Below, piece after piece: positions 28,062 to 38,358 of a DNA stretch of 64,000 bases. Location of the stretch: assembly GCA_016703545.1 (NCBI GenBank), contig JADJBX010000002.1, positions 310,001 through 374,000 of the forward strand. The letters are read 5' to 3'. Position 1 is the first letter of the stretch; every line of letters starts with the position of its first letter. The stretch is from Candidatus Amarobacillus elongatus (GTDB taxonomy: Bacteria; Chloroflexota; Dehalococcoidia; Tepidiformales; Tepidiformaceae). The position numbers and the translations under genes are program-made. The notes under the pieces are model-generated. The model ran no database searches. It was not told the DNA's origin and saw only the letters and a program-made list of their open reading frames with translations.

Positions 28062-29339
28062 ATGGCCTCTTCGCCCGTTCCGATCCCACATCCATCCGGC
28101 CCGCTCGCCGGTTACCGCGTCCTCGATTTCTCCGACGAAAAGGGCCAGCTCTGCGCCCGCTTCCTCGGTGAACTCGGCGCCGACGTCATCAAGGTTGAAC
28201 CGCCGCGCACCGGCGACCTCACCCGCGGCCGTGGCCCCTTCTTCCGCGGGGAAGAGGGCCTCGAAACGAGCCTCTGGTGGTGGACGATGAACGCGGGCAA
28301 GCGTTCGATCACCTGTCAGCTGCAGCTCTCCGCCGGGCGCGAGCTCGTGCAGAAGCTCGTCGCGCAGGCCGACATCGTCATCGAAACCTGCATGCCGCCG
28401 ACGGCCGCCGATATCGGCCTCGATTACGCCACGCTGAGCGCCGCCAACCCTGGCATCGTGGTCGTCAGCATCACCAACTTCGGCCAGACGGGGCCATACC
28501 GCTCGTGGCAGGCCACCGATATGGTCGGCGCCGCGATGGGCGGCCTCATGTCCGTCACCGGCGACCCGGAGCGCGGGCCCGTCCGCATCCTCGCCCCCCA
28601 GGCTCTGACGCAGGCGAACATCCAGGCCGGCGTCGGCGCGATGACCGCGCTCTATGCCCGCGGCGTCAACGGCGGGGTTGGCCAGCACGTCGATGTCTCC
28701 ATGCAGGAGGCCGTGGTCAACGCCCTCGACCACTCGTCCCCCACCTACGACATCCTTGGCATCGACATCTTCGGCCCCGGTATCCGGCGCGTGAACAACG
28801 GCCAGCTGGGCGCCCGCTACCTGTACGAGGCGAAGGACGGCTGGGTCGCCGCGCTGCAGGCCGGCCACCTTATCGGACCCGGCGCGAACGCGATCATCGA
28901 TTGGCTCGCCGAGACCGGCGAGGCGAACGGCCTCGATGCCCCCGAGTGGCGCGAGAAGCTGACCGCCCTCGTTCCCCTCTCCGTGGAGGACCGCACGAGG
29001 GTCGAGGAGACGATGATCGCCTTCTGCCGAACGCGCATGAAGGAAGACCTCGTGCGCGAAGCACAGGCCCGGAATGCCGGCTGGGCGCCCGTGTTCTCCC
29101 CCGCCGAGATTGTCGAGAGCAAGCAGCTTGCGGCCCGCGACTACTTCGTCCGCGTGAACCACGAGGACATTGGCGAGTCGTTCACCTACGCGGGCGCACC
29201 CTGGAAGCTGAGCGAGACGCCCTGGGCGCAGCGCGGCCGGGCGCCCCACCTTGGCGAACATAACGAAGATGTGTACGGCGAGCTCCTCGGCCTTGAGCCG
29301 GCTGACCTCCGCCGCCTGCGCATGAAGATGGTGATTTGA
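28062..29339 (+). CDS. Family III CoA-transferase (CaiB/BaiF)
   Basis: A 425-residue CaiB/BaiF enzyme: LAGYRVLDFSDEKGQLCARFLGELGADVIKVEPP is the classic N-terminal Rossmann region, followed by NAGKRSIT, a central VSITNFGQTGPYRSW segment and DVSMQEAVVNALD. Family III enzymes move CoA between organic acids through an aspartyl-acyl intermediate. The stop overlaps the next, related gene (TGATG), so the two probably form one functional pair, as in degradation of aromatic or branched acids. The exact acid is unknown. Confidence 0.88.
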   Translation: MASSPVPIPHPSGPLAGYRVLDFSDEKGQLCARFLGELGADVIKVEPPRTGDLTRGRGPFFRGEEGLETSLWWWTMNAGKRSITCQLQLSAGRELVQKLVAQADIVIETCMPPTAADIGLDYATLSAANPGIVVVSITNFGQTGPYRSWQATDMVGAAMGGLMSVTGDPERGPVRILAPQALTQANIQAGVGAMTALYARGVNGGVGQHVDVSMQEAVVNALDHSSPTYDILGIDIFGPGIRRVNNGQLGARYLYEAKDGWVAALQAGHLIGPGANAIIDWLAETGEANGLDAPEWREKLTALVPLSVEDRTRVEETMIAFCRTRMKEDLVREAQARNAGWAPVFSPAEIVESKQLAARDYFVRVNHEDIGESFTYAGAPWKLSETPWAQRGRAPHLGEHNEDVYGELLGLEPADLRRLRMKMVI

Positions 29340-30630
29340 TGTCCGAAGCACTCAAGAAGCCGTTCGCCGGCCTGCGTGTGGCCGATTTCGCGTGGGTGGG
29401 CGTCGGCCCGCTCGTTTCGAAGTACCTCGCCGACCACGGCGCGGAAGTGATCCGCATCGAGTCGTCCACCGACCCCGAAACCCTCCGGCGCGGCGGCCCG
29501 GTCGTGGGCGGCGTGCCCGGCGTCGACAACTCTGGCTACTTCGCCAACTTCAATAGCTCGAAGTACGGCGTGACGCTGAACCTGAAGCACCCGCGCGGCC
29601 CCGAACTCGCCCGCCAGCTCGTGGCGAAGTGCGACATCGTCACCGAGTCGTACACCCCCGGCATCATGGCGCGCTACGGCCTCGATTACGCGAGCCTCAG
29701 CAAGGACCGCGACGACCTGCTCATGATCTCCATGCCGCTCTACGGCCAGACCGGCCCCTGGGGCCCCTACATGGGCTACGGGCACGTGCTCCAGGCCGCC
29801 TCCGGCATCAACCACCTCACCGGCTGGCCCGAAGACCCGCCCATCGGCACGGGCATCGCCTACACCGACTTCCTCGTGCCGCACATCGCCGCCATCGGCC
29901 TGATTGCCGCGCTCGATTACCGCCGCCGCACGGGCAAGGGCCAGTACATCGACTTCGGCCAATTCGAAGCCGCGGTGCACGGTCTGGGGACCGCGGTGCT
30001 CGATTGGACGGTGAACGGCCACAACCAGACGCGCATGGGCAACCACGACATCGAGGCCGCGCCACACAACTGCTACCGCGCGCAGGACGGCCGCTACGTC
30101 GTCATCGCCTGCGAAACCGAGAAGCACTGGGAGGCGCTCAAGGCCGCGCTCGGGCGCCCGGAATGGTGCGACCTCGAACGCATGCGCCGCCGCTGGCAGC
30201 GCCACAACGAATACCGCGAAATCGACCGGCACCTCCAGTTCTGGCTCGACGATTACACCTACGACCCGCAGCGGCCGCCCCCGGACGAGGCCCCGAGGGA
30301 TCCCGACGCTCCCCGATCCGGCGCTTCACGACCGACGAGCTGGTCGCGCATTTCCAGTCGTTCGGCGTGCCCTGCGGCATCGTCCAGAAGACCTCGGACC
30401 TGTTCCGCGACCCGCAGCTCAAGCACCGGGGCCACTACCACTACCTCGACCACCCCGTGATGGGCCACCGCTCGTACGACGGCCCTTCGTTCCGGTTGTC
30501 GAAGACGCCAGGCGGGCCTTCGAAGCCCGCACCCTGCCTCGGCGAGGACAACGAGCGCATCTACCGCGAAATCGTCGGGCTGGGCGAAGAGGAGTTCATC
30601 GAGCTGCTCGCCGACGGCGCGTTCGAGTAG
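29339..30630 (+). pseudogene. Second family III CoA-transferase (CaiB/BaiF), frame broken once
   Basis: A paralogue or partner of the preceding gene: FAGLRVADFAWVGVGPLVSKYLADHGAEVIRIES at the start, FANFNSSKYGVTLNLKHP, and MPLYGQTGPWGPYMGYG. Around 30280-30320 the frame changes; the correct end (RFTTDELVAHFQSFGVPCGIVQ ... FRLSKTPGGPSKPAPCLGEDN) is in another frame. Repair would give about 430 residues. Start ATG overlaps the upstream stop. As in other split genes here, the rest is intact, so an indel in the consensus is likely. Confidence 0.85.
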
Positions 30631-30654
30631 CCGCGCGGCAGGTCACGTGCACCC

Positions 30655-30690
30655 GGGCGCCGGCGTCACCACGCCGGCGCCCGTTCGTTT
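30655..30690 (+). terminator. Strong hairpin / terminator after the CoA-transferase pair
   Basis: A 12-bp perfect stem, GGGCGCCGGCGT (30655-30666) with ACGCCGGCGCCC (30671-30682) and a CACC loop, then GTTCGTTT. The T tract is modest, but the stem is very stable. Confidence 0.65.
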
Positions 30691-30701
30691 CCGGGAGTGC
30701 C

Positions 30702-31283
30702 ATGGAGTTCACCCTCGAGACGCCGCGCATGGTCCTTCGGCGATTCACCCCGAACGACGCCCCGTTGCTGCACGCCCTGGACGCCGACCCCGAGGTCATG
30801 CGCTACCTGAGCGGCGGCACTCCGACGCCCCCCGCCCTCATCGAGACCGACATCCTGCCGGCCTTCATCGCCAGTTCCGCGGACGGCCGGGGGTACTGGG
30901 CCGCCCACGCAGCCGAAGGCGGGGCCTTCCTCGGATGGTTCGGACTCCGGCCACCCGCGGATCCCGCGCTGCGGGAGGCCGAACTCGGCTACCGCCTCCG
31001 CCGGGAGGCATGGGGACGTGGGTTTGCGAGCGAGGGCGTCGCCGCGCTTGTCGCCCACGCGTTCGGCACGCTCGCGCTCGTCCACCTCACGGCCACCACC
31101 TACGAGGAGAACGCGGCCTCACGCCGCGTCCTCGAGAAGGCGGGGTTCACGCTCCATCGCCGCTTCCGGCTTTCCGCCGCCGACGTCGCTGCACCGGGCA
31201 CCTTCGTCCCCGGGAACGCGGAACCGTGGCCCGGTGACGACCTGGAGTACCTGCTGTCCAATCCCGGCCGGCATCAGCGCTAG
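30702..31283 (+). CDS. GNAT N-acetyltransferase, RimJ/RimL type
   Basis: A 193-residue acetyltransferase of the RimJ/L family: LETPRMVLRRFTPNDAPLL at the start, the acetyl-CoA pocket in LGYRLRREAWGRGFASEGVAAL (RxxxGxG/A), and TYEENAASRRVLEKAGF near the end. These enzymes acetylate protein N-termini or small amines. GGGAGTG precedes the ATG. It stands alone after a terminator and converges with the esterase gene. Confidence 0.85.
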   Translation: MEFTLETPRMVLRRFTPNDAPLLHALDADPEVMRYLSGGTPTPPALIETDILPAFIASSADGRGYWAAHAAEGGAFLGWFGLRPPADPALREAELGYRLRREAWGRGFASEGVAALVAHAFGTLALVHLTATTYEENAASRRVLEKAGFTLHRRFRLSAADVAAPGTFVPGNAEPWPGDDLEYLLSNPGRHQR

Positions 31284-31291
31284 CCGAGGCC

Positions 31292-32188
31292 TCAGGCGCC
31301 CTGCAGTGCCCGCAGCTTGCCACCGGGCGCCGAGAGCATCAGTTCGAGCAGCTTCTGCGTGATGCGCGGTTCCAGGCCCTCCGTGTGGCCCTTGTCCAGC
31401 CGCACCACGTCGGCAATCACGCGCCCGTCGCGCGCATCGGGGTACACCCACACCCGCGCCGTTCCCGGTCGCGGCGAAAGCCCCCACGCAGGCGTGGAGC
31501 GCCCCTCGCGCGTCGTGTCGTGGATCTGCCCCGGCTGCTCGTCCACCACGTCCGGCAGCTGAACGCGCGGACCCGCGCCGTACTTCTCCGCCCATGGCGA
31601 CGTCTCCGGCAGCTCCACGATCTCGTGCTCGCCCGTGGCGAAGATGAACGAGATGTCGCCTTCGACGGTTGCCGCTCGGCCCGGTCGCACGCCGCTCGCG
31701 GGCTCCGTGGGCGGCGCCGGCATCCGCAGGGGCGCGAAGAACGAGGCCGGCAGCGTGACAGGCCCGATCCGCCCGCCCGACAGGCTCAGCCAGCCGTCGA
31801 CACGGTCCAGGTAGTACTGCTGGCCCAGGAGCCGGTTCGAGGTCATGCCGCCCTGCGAGTGGCCCACCAGCCAGAACGCGGTGATGTTCCCGGCGCCGTA
31901 GCGGCCGACCATCCACTCGACGATGTTCCGGAGGTGCGCGTCGTCGGCCTCCGCCTCCCAGCGGCGCGACGGCTCCTTCGTCGCTGCCGAGGGCGTCGCG
32001 ATGACCAGCCGATGCTGGTCCGCGTAATCGAATGCGGCAAAGTACAGCCGCTGCCAGGAACCGACGGAGCCGCCCCCGTGCAGGTTCAGCAGGAAGGTCA
32101 CGGCCTCGCCGGGTCGCAGGTCCGATGGCTCATCGAGCGTGAACTTCCGGCCTGTCGCCTCGTCCGTGATGGTTGTCGTCGTGGTCAC
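31292..32188 (-). CDS. Alpha/beta-hydrolase esterase, PHB-depolymerase/LpqC-like
   Basis: About 298 residues. The oxyanion-hole motif NLHGGGS and the nucleophile elbow GHSQGG are in the arrangement of the poly(3-hydroxybutyrate) depolymerase/feruloyl esterase family (COG3509). The late DKGHTEGLEP supplies the catalytic His. No signal peptide is seen, so it may be cytoplasmic. GTG at 32188 was chosen; a longer upstream reading is Arg-rich and unlikely. It lies downstream of the oxidase operon but behind a strong terminator, so it is probably expressed independently. Confidence 0.7.
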   Translation of the reverse strand: MTTTTTITDEATGRKFTLDEPSDLRPGEAVTFLLNLHGGGSVGSWQRLYFAAFDYADQHRLVIATPSAATKEPSRRWEAEADDAHLRNIVEWMVGRYGAGNITAFWLVGHSQGGMTSNRLLGQQYYLDRVDGWLSLSGGRIGPVTLPASFFAPLRMPAPPTEPASGVRPGRAATVEGDISFIFATGEHEIVELPETSPWAEKYGAGPRVQLPDVVDEQPGQIHDTTREGRSTPAWGLSPRPGTARVWVYPDARDGRVIADVVRLDKGHTEGLEPRITQKLLELMLSAPGGKLRALQGA

Positions 32189-32255
32189 TCGTCTTGCCCC
32201 CGAGAAAGTGCCCCCATGGTGGCGGCGTTCCCCCCGGAGCGCCAGCGGCGCACGC

Positions 32256-32285
32256 AAAACGGGCCGCGCACATGGCGCGGCCCGT
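32256..32285 (-). terminator. Intrinsic terminator of the cytochrome oxidase operon
   Basis: An 11-bp perfect stem ACGGGCCGCGC / GCGCGGCCCGT (32259-32269 and 32275-32285) with a 5-nt loop runs into TTTT on the minus strand. It lies about 25 bases after the last oxidase-operon stop. Confidence 0.85.
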
Positions 32286-32307
32286 CCGGGACATACGGAG
32301 ATCGGTG

Positions 32308-33678
32308 CTAACTGACCGTGAACTCGCCCTTCATTTCCGTCGGGTGCAGGTCACACTGGTAGAAGAACTTGCCGGCCGCCGGCGGCGAGAACGTCAACGT
32401 CGAGGACTTCCCGCCGTCGATGATTTCGCCTTCGGACTTGCCGGGCACGAGCACCGCACCGTTCTGCTTGTCGTAGAACGAGATGTTGTGCTTCGCCTTC
32501 CCCTTGTTGGTGAACGTGACGGAGAACTCCTTGCCGGCGCTGCCGGTCAGGGTTGTCTTGTCGAACTTGTTGTCGGTCCCGGTGACGGTCACCGCGCCGG
32601 CCGGGGCGGCCGCGCCGCCGCCAGCGGCGGCGCCCGGAGCCGTGGCGCCTTCCTTCACTTCGAACGTGCCCTTCATCTCGGTCGGATGGAGGTCACACTG
32701 GAAGTAGTAGTTGCCGGCCGCCGGGGTCTTGAAGCTCACCTTCGTCGTCGCGCCGCCGTCGATGATCTCGCCTTCCTTGATCACCGCGCCGCCCGCTGAC
32801 TGGTAGAAGCTAAGGTTGTGCTTCGCCTTCCCCTTGTTCGTGAAGTCGAAGGTCACGTCTGTGTTCGGGGGAGCGGACAGCGTCGCCTTGTCGAACTTGT
32901 TGTCCGTCGCGGTGACCGCGAACGGGTTGGCCACGGGGGTCTCACCGCCGCCGCCACCGTCGGCGACGACCGTCGCGTCCTCCTGGAACAGCGTCAGGCC
33001 GGCGCCGATCATGAAGCCGCCGGCGATGAGCGCGCCGAACAGGGCACCCGCCGCGCCAAGGCCGAACTTGAAGGTCACGTCCTTCGTATCGCGCACGACT
33101 TCCATGTCGAAGACCTGCACCGAGCCCGGGACCACCTGAGCCGTGTGTGCGGTGATGACGTCGAGCAGCGTCTGGCGCGTCGCGTCGTAACCGGCCAGCC
33201 CTTCGCGGGCCGACCATGTCGTCTCCGCCAGCGCCTGCGCCGGGCCCGAGCCCGCGGGCGTCACGATGACGCGCAGGTCCTGGAAGCCGTCGACATCCCG
33301 GAGGTCCGTGTTCTCGAGCGCATCGATGACGCCGCCGGCACTGCGCGCGGCAGCCAGCTCGCCCTCGGCGATCGCGAACGTGAGGACCTGCGTGAAGCGC
33401 ACGGGCCCTTCGCCGTGGCCACCGTGGCCCGCTTCCGCCTTCTTCCGCATGCGCGAGTCGTCGTACGCCCAGCCGCCAACGGCGACGAGCGCGCAGACCA
33501 CGGCCGCGCCGAGAATCGGGCCGGAGAAGTCGTTCGAACGGTCCCGCGACCACCAGATGAGGGCAATACCCACGACCAGCGCGGCGAGGCCGACAATCAG
33601 CGGCCACACGCTCGGGTCGGGCAGGTGTACCCCGGCCCCCTCACCGTGGCCGCCATGTTCGTTGTGCTGTGAGTCCAT
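32308..33678 (-). CDS. Oxidase-linked membrane protein with two cupredoxin domains
   Basis: A 456-residue protein and last gene of the oxidase operon. It starts with a His-rich segment, two TM helices (SVWPLIVGLAALVVGIALIWW and a second one) like actinobacterial/chloroflexal subunit IV, then a soluble region, a third TM, and two plastocyanin-like domains. Both copper sites are complete: AKHNLSFY with QCDLHPTEMKG, and AKHNISFY with QCDLHPTEMKG. The two cupredoxins are near-identical, a recent internal duplication. It may deliver electrons to the CuA site of subunit II. GGAGAG precedes the ATG. Confidence 0.75.
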   Translation of the reverse strand: MDSQHNEHGGHGEGAGVHLPDPSVWPLIVGLAALVVGIALIWWSRDRSNDFSGPILGAAVVCALVAVGGWAYDDSRMRKKAEAGHGGHGEGPVRFTQVLTFAIAEGELAAARSAGGVIDALENTDLRDVDGFQDLRVIVTPAGSGPAQALAETTWSAREGLAGYDATRQTLLDVITAHTAQVVPGSVQVFDMEVVRDTKDVTFKFGLGAAGALFGALIAGGFMIGAGLTLFQEDATVVADGGGGGETPVANPFAVTATDNKFDKATLSAPPNTDVTFDFTNKGKAKHNLSFYQSAGGAVIKEGEIIDGGATTKVSFKTPAAGNYYFQCDLHPTEMKGTFEVKEGATAPGAAAGGGAAAPAGAVTVTGTDNKFDKTTLTGSAGKEFSVTFTNKGKAKHNISFYDKQNGAVLVPGKSEGEIIDGGKSSTLTFSPPAAGKFFYQCDLHPTEMKGEFTVS

Positions 33679-33711
33679 GCGGTGCGTCTCTCCTGTGTGT
33701 CCCGGGTCCTC

Positions 33712-34323
33712 TTAGCCGACGATGTAGAGCGTCGTGAAGAGGGCGATCCACACAATATCGACAAAGTGCCAATAGAACGAGCAGGCTTCGACCGCTTCAT
33801 GGTGTTCCGACGAGAATTGTCCCCCCAACCCTCGCACCAGCACCACCAGCATGAAGATCACGCCACCGGCGACGTGCGCGCCGTGGAAGCCCGTGAGGGT
33901 ATAGAAGGTCGTCCCGAAGACAGTGTCGCCTGAGCCGAACGGGAGCTGGCTGTAGTCGTACATCTGCATGGCCAGGAAGACCACGCCGAGCACGATCGAG
34001 ATGAACAGCCACCAGACCATGCCCGAGCGCCGGCCCTTGCCAATCTGCATGACCGCGAGCTGGATAGTGACCGAACTCAGCACCAGCAGGATCGTCGCGA
34101 TGAGGGTGAGTGGCAGCTCGAGATGGAGCTCCACCCCTCGTGCCAGCTGCTCAGCCGTGAGGAGGCTCTCGGGAGGCCACTCCGGCGCGTCCGCGCGCGC
34201 GATGAAGTACGCCGCGAAGAGCCCGCCGAAGAACATCACCTCCGACGCGAGGAAGAGGATGAAGCCGAGCATTCCGTTGCTCAGCTGCTTCTTGTGGGGG
34301 ACCGCCACTCCATATGCCGCCAT
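33712..34323 (-). CDS. ctaE: Cytochrome c oxidase subunit III
   Basis: A 203-residue, five-TM subunit III of the short type (residues 15-200), with FLASEVMFFGGLFAAYF, TGFHGAHVAGG and YWHFVDIVWI, the conserved signature helices. Its role is structural and proton-uptake support of the oxidase. It lies between subunit I and the cupredoxin protein, 76 bases after coxA and 33 before the next gene. Confidence 0.94.
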   Translation of the reverse strand: MAAYGVAVPHKKQLSNGMLGFILFLASEVMFFGGLFAAYFIARADAPEWPPESLLTAEQLARGVELHLELPLTLIATILLVLSSVTIQLAVMQIGKGRRSGMVWWLFISIVLGVVFLAMQMYDYSQLPFGSGDTVFGTTFYTLTGFHGAHVAGGVIFMLVVLVRGLGGQFSSEHHEAVEACSFYWHFVDIVWIALFTTLYIVG

Positions 34324-34399
34324 TACGTCGATTCCTTCGTCTCTATTCGGTGCCGGTCGTGCCGGGCCGCGCGTCGGCGCGCAACCCGGCCCTCATCCG

Positions 34400-36013
<1,614 letters not shown>

Positions 36014-36085
36014 TGCTGCACCTCCTCCGCCGCGAGACGCGGCGTCCTCCTCATTCCCGGCGCCGAAACGCCGGCCCGTTTCGTG

Positions 36086-36109
36086 AAAACAGCGGCCCTA
36101 GGGCCGCTG
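36086..36109 (-). terminator. Terminator-like hairpin between coxB and coxA
   Basis: A perfect 9-bp inverted repeat CAGCGGCCC / GGGCCGCTG (36090-36109, coxB stop codon at its centre) is followed by TTTTC on the minus strand. It could cause partial termination and so adjust subunit II to I ratio, or protect the upstream message from decay. Confidence 0.45.
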
Positions 36110-36917
36110 TGCCGCCGCGTTCGCTCCCGACGTGGCTTGTTGGATGTATGCGTCGAATTCCGCCCGCTCGACAACCTTCAACGAGAACCGCATGAGCGCG
36201 TGATCGAGCCCGCACAATTCAGCGCATTGGCCCGTGAACTCACCCGTCTCATTCGCGGTGACGGTGAACCGGTTGTCGCGTCCCGGGATCACGTCGAGCT
36301 TGTAGAGGAAGTCCCGCACATAGAACGAGTGGATGACGTCGTTCGAATGCAGCGTGAACTCCACTGGCTCACCCACCGGGATCACCAGCTGGGGCTCCTG
36401 CCCGGCCTTGCCAATGATCACAACCTGCCCCTCGGGCGGCGTGGCGGCGCCCGGAAGGCCGCCGGCCGAGGTCGTTCATGTTGTAGGTGAACTGCCACTG
36501 GTATTGAAATCCCTGGACATCCACCGTCAACGCCGAAGGATCCTCGTCGTGCTCGATGTCCACCAGCGTGATGAACGAGAACACGAACAGGACCAGCACG
36601 ATCACGATCGGGATCGTGGTCCAGATCACTTCGAGCAGGTTGTTCCCGTGTGTTTGCGGTGGCAGCTCATCGTTCTTCCGGCGGTACCGGATGATCATGA
36701 ACACCAGCGCGGCTTCCACCGCGAGAAAGACGACACCCCCCAGCGCAAGCACCAGGAGGTAGAGGTCGTGCATTTTGTTCGCTTCTTCGGTGATGCCCTT
36801 CGGCTGCCCGCTGGCATCCGCGAGTGCGAGACCGGTGGTCGCCATAAGCGACAGTGCGGTGATGAGCGAAACGACCAGTGCGGCCCGGATTGGCCGGCGC
36901 CTCGCGGCGATGCGCAT
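36098..36917 (-). pseudogene. ctaC: Cytochrome c oxidase subunit II, frame broken once
   Basis: Subunit II binds the CuA centre that accepts electrons from cytochrome c or cupredoxin. The first frame has a signal peptide (ALMATTGLALADA), two TM helices (LYLLVLALGGVVFLAVEAAL; EVIWTTIPIVIVLVLFVF) and VQGFQYQWQFTY. At 36440-36475 the frame changes; the other one carries GEPVEFTLHSNDVIHSFYV and CAELCGLDHALM, giving all CuA ligands. Repair gives about 270 residues, ending without a heme c domain. GGGAAGGGA precedes the ATG at 36917. First gene of the operon. Confidence 0.9.
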
Positions 36918-37014
36918 GTGCGTCCCTTCCCTGCTTCCCCTGCCGGCCATGGCCGAACGGCCACGGCACGGTGGCCGGCCGGCCCCGTTTTTTTGGGCGC
37001 GGCTTCGCACAGCA

Positions 37015-37043
37015 GTTATATCCCCGGCCCCTGAAGGCGTCAA
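37015..37043 (-). promoter_or_regulatory. Promoter of the cytochrome oxidase operon
   Basis: On the minus strand TTGACG (37043-37038) and TATAAC (37020-37015) are 17 bases apart, close to consensus. Transcription should start near 37008, leaving an approximately 90-base leader before coxB. Confidence 0.75.
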
Positions 37044-37124
37044 GAATCGACAAACATCATTGATATCGCCCATTGCAGACTGCCCCCGCTCGCCTTGCCG
37101 CCGCGGGAATGCGACACTCTGGGC

Positions 37125-38117
37125 ATGTCGCGAACCGTGGTTCCCCACCGCTTTTTCGTGCTTTTGCTGGCCGCTGCCGCCGCCATGGCACCCGCCGCCG
37201 CCTTCGCGCATGGCGCCGGCAACCCGGCGCCCACGGCCAGGTCCCTCGTCACCGCATGGGAGTTCGATGCCCTCTTCCTGATCCCGTTTGGGGGCGCCGC
37301 CTGGCTCTACTATGCCGGCGTCCGGCGCGTCGCGGCTCGCCACCCGAACTCGCCATTCCCCACGCGCCGCATTGTCTATTTCGCACTCGGCATGGGCGCC
37401 ACGGCACTTGCGCTCATGTCTCCGCTGGCGACGTACGACGGCGATCTCTTCGCCGTCCACATGTGGCAGCACATCACGCTGACGATGATCGCGGCCCCGT
37501 TGCTGCTTCTCGGCGCGCCGATGACCCTCGCCCTTCGCGCCGCTTCGCCCCAGGTTCGGCGCGGCATCCTCCTGCCGTTCCTCCACAGCGGGGCGATCAA
37601 GGCACTGTCGTTCCCCATCCTCGCGTTGGTGCTGTTCGCCGTGACGATGTGGTGGTCGCACTTCACGCCGCTGTTCAACGCCGCGCTCGACAACGAGTGG
37701 CTCCACCGTTTGGAACACTTTTGGTATATCAGCGCGGCGCTGCTCTTCTGGTGGCCCGTGCTCAACGCCGACCCGAGCCCGTGGCGCATGAACCACCCCA
37801 CGCGCCTGCTCTACCTGTTCATGCAGATGCCCCAGAACGCCTTCCTCGCCAACGCCATCTACGAGGCCGGCACCGTTCGCTACAAGCACTACGCCGACCT
37901 TGCCCGCACCTGGGGACCGAGCGCGCTCCGCGACCAGGAGTACGCCGGCATCATGATGTGGGTCGGCGGTGACCTCCTCTTCCTCGCCGCGATGGGCTTC
38001 CTCGCCTACGGCTGGGTCAAACACGAAGAACGTGAGGCGAAACGCGTGGACCGCCAGCTCGCAGGAGAGCGCGCCGCACGCAAAGCCCGGTCAGCGGCGG
38101 CTGCGTCCGAAGGATGA
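37125..38117 (+). CDS. ctaG: Cytochrome oxidase assembly factor, CtaG (caa3) family
   Basis: A 330-residue protein with signal sequence and about seven TM helices; HMWQHITLTMIAAPLLLLGAP, MWWSHFTPLFNAALDN, WLHRLEHFWYISAALLFWWPV and a long QMPQNAFLANAIYE segment are characteristic of the caa3_CtaG family, needed for copper loading of the oxidase. It is divergently transcribed from the coxBAC operon, sharing a 207-bp control region. The ATG at 37125 gives a clean signal peptide. The following small gene overlaps by ATGA. Confidence 0.9.
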   Translation: MSRTVVPHRFFVLLLAAAAAMAPAAAFAHGAGNPAPTARSLVTAWEFDALFLIPFGGAAWLYYAGVRRVAARHPNSPFPTRRIVYFALGMGATALALMSPLATYDGDLFAVHMWQHITLTMIAAPLLLLGAPMTLALRAASPQVRRGILLPFLHSGAIKALSFPILALVLFAVTMWWSHFTPLFNAALDNEWLHRLEHFWYISAALLFWWPVLNADPSPWRMNHPTRLLYLFMQMPQNAFLANAIYEAGTVRYKHYADLARTWGPSALRDQEYAGIMMWVGGDLLFLAAMGFLAYGWVKHEEREAKRVDRQLAGERAARKARSAAAASEG

Positions 38118-38356
38118 CGACGCGCGACCCGCTCGCCCCCGCATTCGGCGCGCTCACCGCGGCGGGCATCGCCTTCCGTGTGGTCGAAGCTGACGCCGTC
38201 GCGGCCGGCCGCGCGGACCTCGAACTTGCCGCCCCGGACGTTGCGGCGGCCGTTGCCGCGCTCACGCCGCTCGGCTTCGGAACCGCGGCGCACTTTCCGG
38301 GTCACATCATCCTCGGCACGCCGTCAGGGCTCGAACTGCATCTGCGCGCCGGCTGA
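38114..38356 (+). CDS. Small hypothetical protein
   Basis: An 80-residue acidic/neutral protein that overlaps the end of ctaG by four bases and is therefore probably translationally coupled to it. Composition is Ala-rich; a PDVAAAVAALTPLGF helix and GHIILGTPSGLELHLR strands suggest an alpha/beta mini-fold such as a glyoxalase-like or ferredoxin-like half. No catalytic motif is visible. It ends two bases before the convergent enoyl-CoA hydratase stop. Confidence 0.45.
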   Translation: MTTRDPLAPAFGALTAAGIAFRVVEADAVAAGRADLELAAPDVAAAVAALTPLGFGTAAHFPGHIILGTPSGLELHLRAG

Positions 38357-38358
38357 GA

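Noticed and set aside
36950..37012. Forward-strand terminator (GGCCGGCCGGCC followed by T7)
   Set aside because: It lies in the coxB leader, on the strand opposite to that transcript, with no forward gene upstream to end; composition alone explains it.
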